This document shows, piece by piece, positions 6,256-6,533 of a DNA stretch of 6,533 nucleotides. A program made the translations under genes and the position numbers. The notes below the pieces were generated by a model. That model had not been told where the DNA came from, searched no databases, and saw only the letters and a list, made by a program, of their open reading frames with translations. This DNA comes from an uncultured Lachnospiraceae bacterium (lineage in GTDB: Bacteria > Bacillota > Clostridia > Lachnospirales > Lachnospiraceae), in contig CAMOVS010000077.1 in the NCBI GenBank assembly GCA_946627575.1, positions 1 to 6,533 on the forward strand, in the 5' to 3' direction. Each line of letters opens with the position of its first letter. Positions within the stretch are counted from its first letter, which is position 1.

Positions 6256-6533
6256 TCAGCTGTTATGATCTACCGTCTTATGAACGGTCTCTCTCATCTG
6301 CGGCCATACTTCCATGTAACGATCCATGTAGAACTTGTATTTCTCATGGTTGGCCATGTTGGGTGTGAAGGTCTTATCAACACGTACCAGGGCTTCTGCT
6401 GCTTCGGTGAAGTCCTTGAAGAGACCTGCGCCTACGCTGGCGATGATGGCATCACCAAGACATCCTGCACTCTGGTTCTCTACGGTTGTGTACATGGGAA
6501 CACCGATGATATCGCAGTGCATCTGCATCCAGA
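6256..6533 (-). CDS. FGGY-family carbohydrate kinase, C-terminal fragment (5' part beyond the window)
   Basis: The frame is open to the right edge and ends in TGA at 6256-6258, giving the last 91 residues of a protein that is normally about 500. FGGY kinases phosphorylate sugars or polyols (xylulose, gluconate, glycerol, ribulose and others) with ATP. The visible part matches the end of the second actin-like domain: WMQMHCDIIGVPMYTTVENQSAG resembles the QWMADVLGIPV...E..A pattern, followed by GDAIIASVGAGLFKDFTEAAEALVRVDKTFTPN, the usual G(D/A)AI.A..G.G....EA...MV......P text, and HEKYKFYMDRYMEVWPQMR resembling the closing Y..Y..LY..L helix. The substrate cannot be read from this fragment. It has its own terminator and is probably the end of a different transcription unit. 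Confidence 0.85.
   Translation of the reverse strand, partial: WMQMHCDIIGVPMYTTVENQSAGCLGDAIIASVGAGLFKDFTEAAEALVRVDKTFTPNMANHEKYKFYMDRYMEVWPQMRETVHKTVDHNS

Overview
The window is an ordinary-looking piece of chromosome from a low-to-mid GC Gram-positive bacterium, most likely a Clostridia/Lachnospiraceae-type anaerobe. This rests on strong AGGAGG-like ribosome binding sites, vegetative (sigma-A type) promoters, a class B sortase, a lipoteichoic-acid-synthase-type membrane sulfatase, and a solitary trigger factor gene with its own promoter. Every gene I can support lies on the minus strand, so the map reads from right to left. The long plus-strand frames are shadows of these genes.

Layout in the direction of transcription. 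(1) The C-terminal end of an FGGY-family carbohydrate kinase enters at the right edge (6256-6533) and is followed by a clear intrinsic terminator (6172-6214). (2) A good promoter (TTGCAT, 17 bp, TACAAT; 6106-6134) then starts a compact five-gene unit with gaps of 16 to 33 bases: a DJ-1/PfpI family protein (5508-6056), a DUF1189-like multi-pass membrane protein (4699-5484), CobU (4128-4682), a class B sortase (3287-4108) and a five-TM LTA-synthase-like phosphoglycerol transferase with an extra C-terminal domain (1175-3253). (3) After the transferase stop there is no hairpin terminator. Instead a second promoter (TAGACA, 17 bp, TATAAT; 1138-1166) begins only about ten bases away and drives tig, the trigger factor, whose first 350 residues fill 1-1052 before the window cuts it off.

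The unit mixes a cobamide nucleotide-loop enzyme with envelope genes (sortase, polyanion synthase, membrane protein of unknown role) and a DJ-1 protein. The pairing of srtB with the sulfatase-type transferase suggests work at the outer face of the membrane. The other genes have no obvious link to that and may only share transcription. I see no mobile element, CRISPR array, tRNA or rRNA, and no convincing new system. The points most worth a second look are the operon grouping, the C-terminal add-on of the LTA-synthase-like protein, the DUF1189-like protein, and the isolated cobU with a Gly-to-Ser change in a conserved motif.
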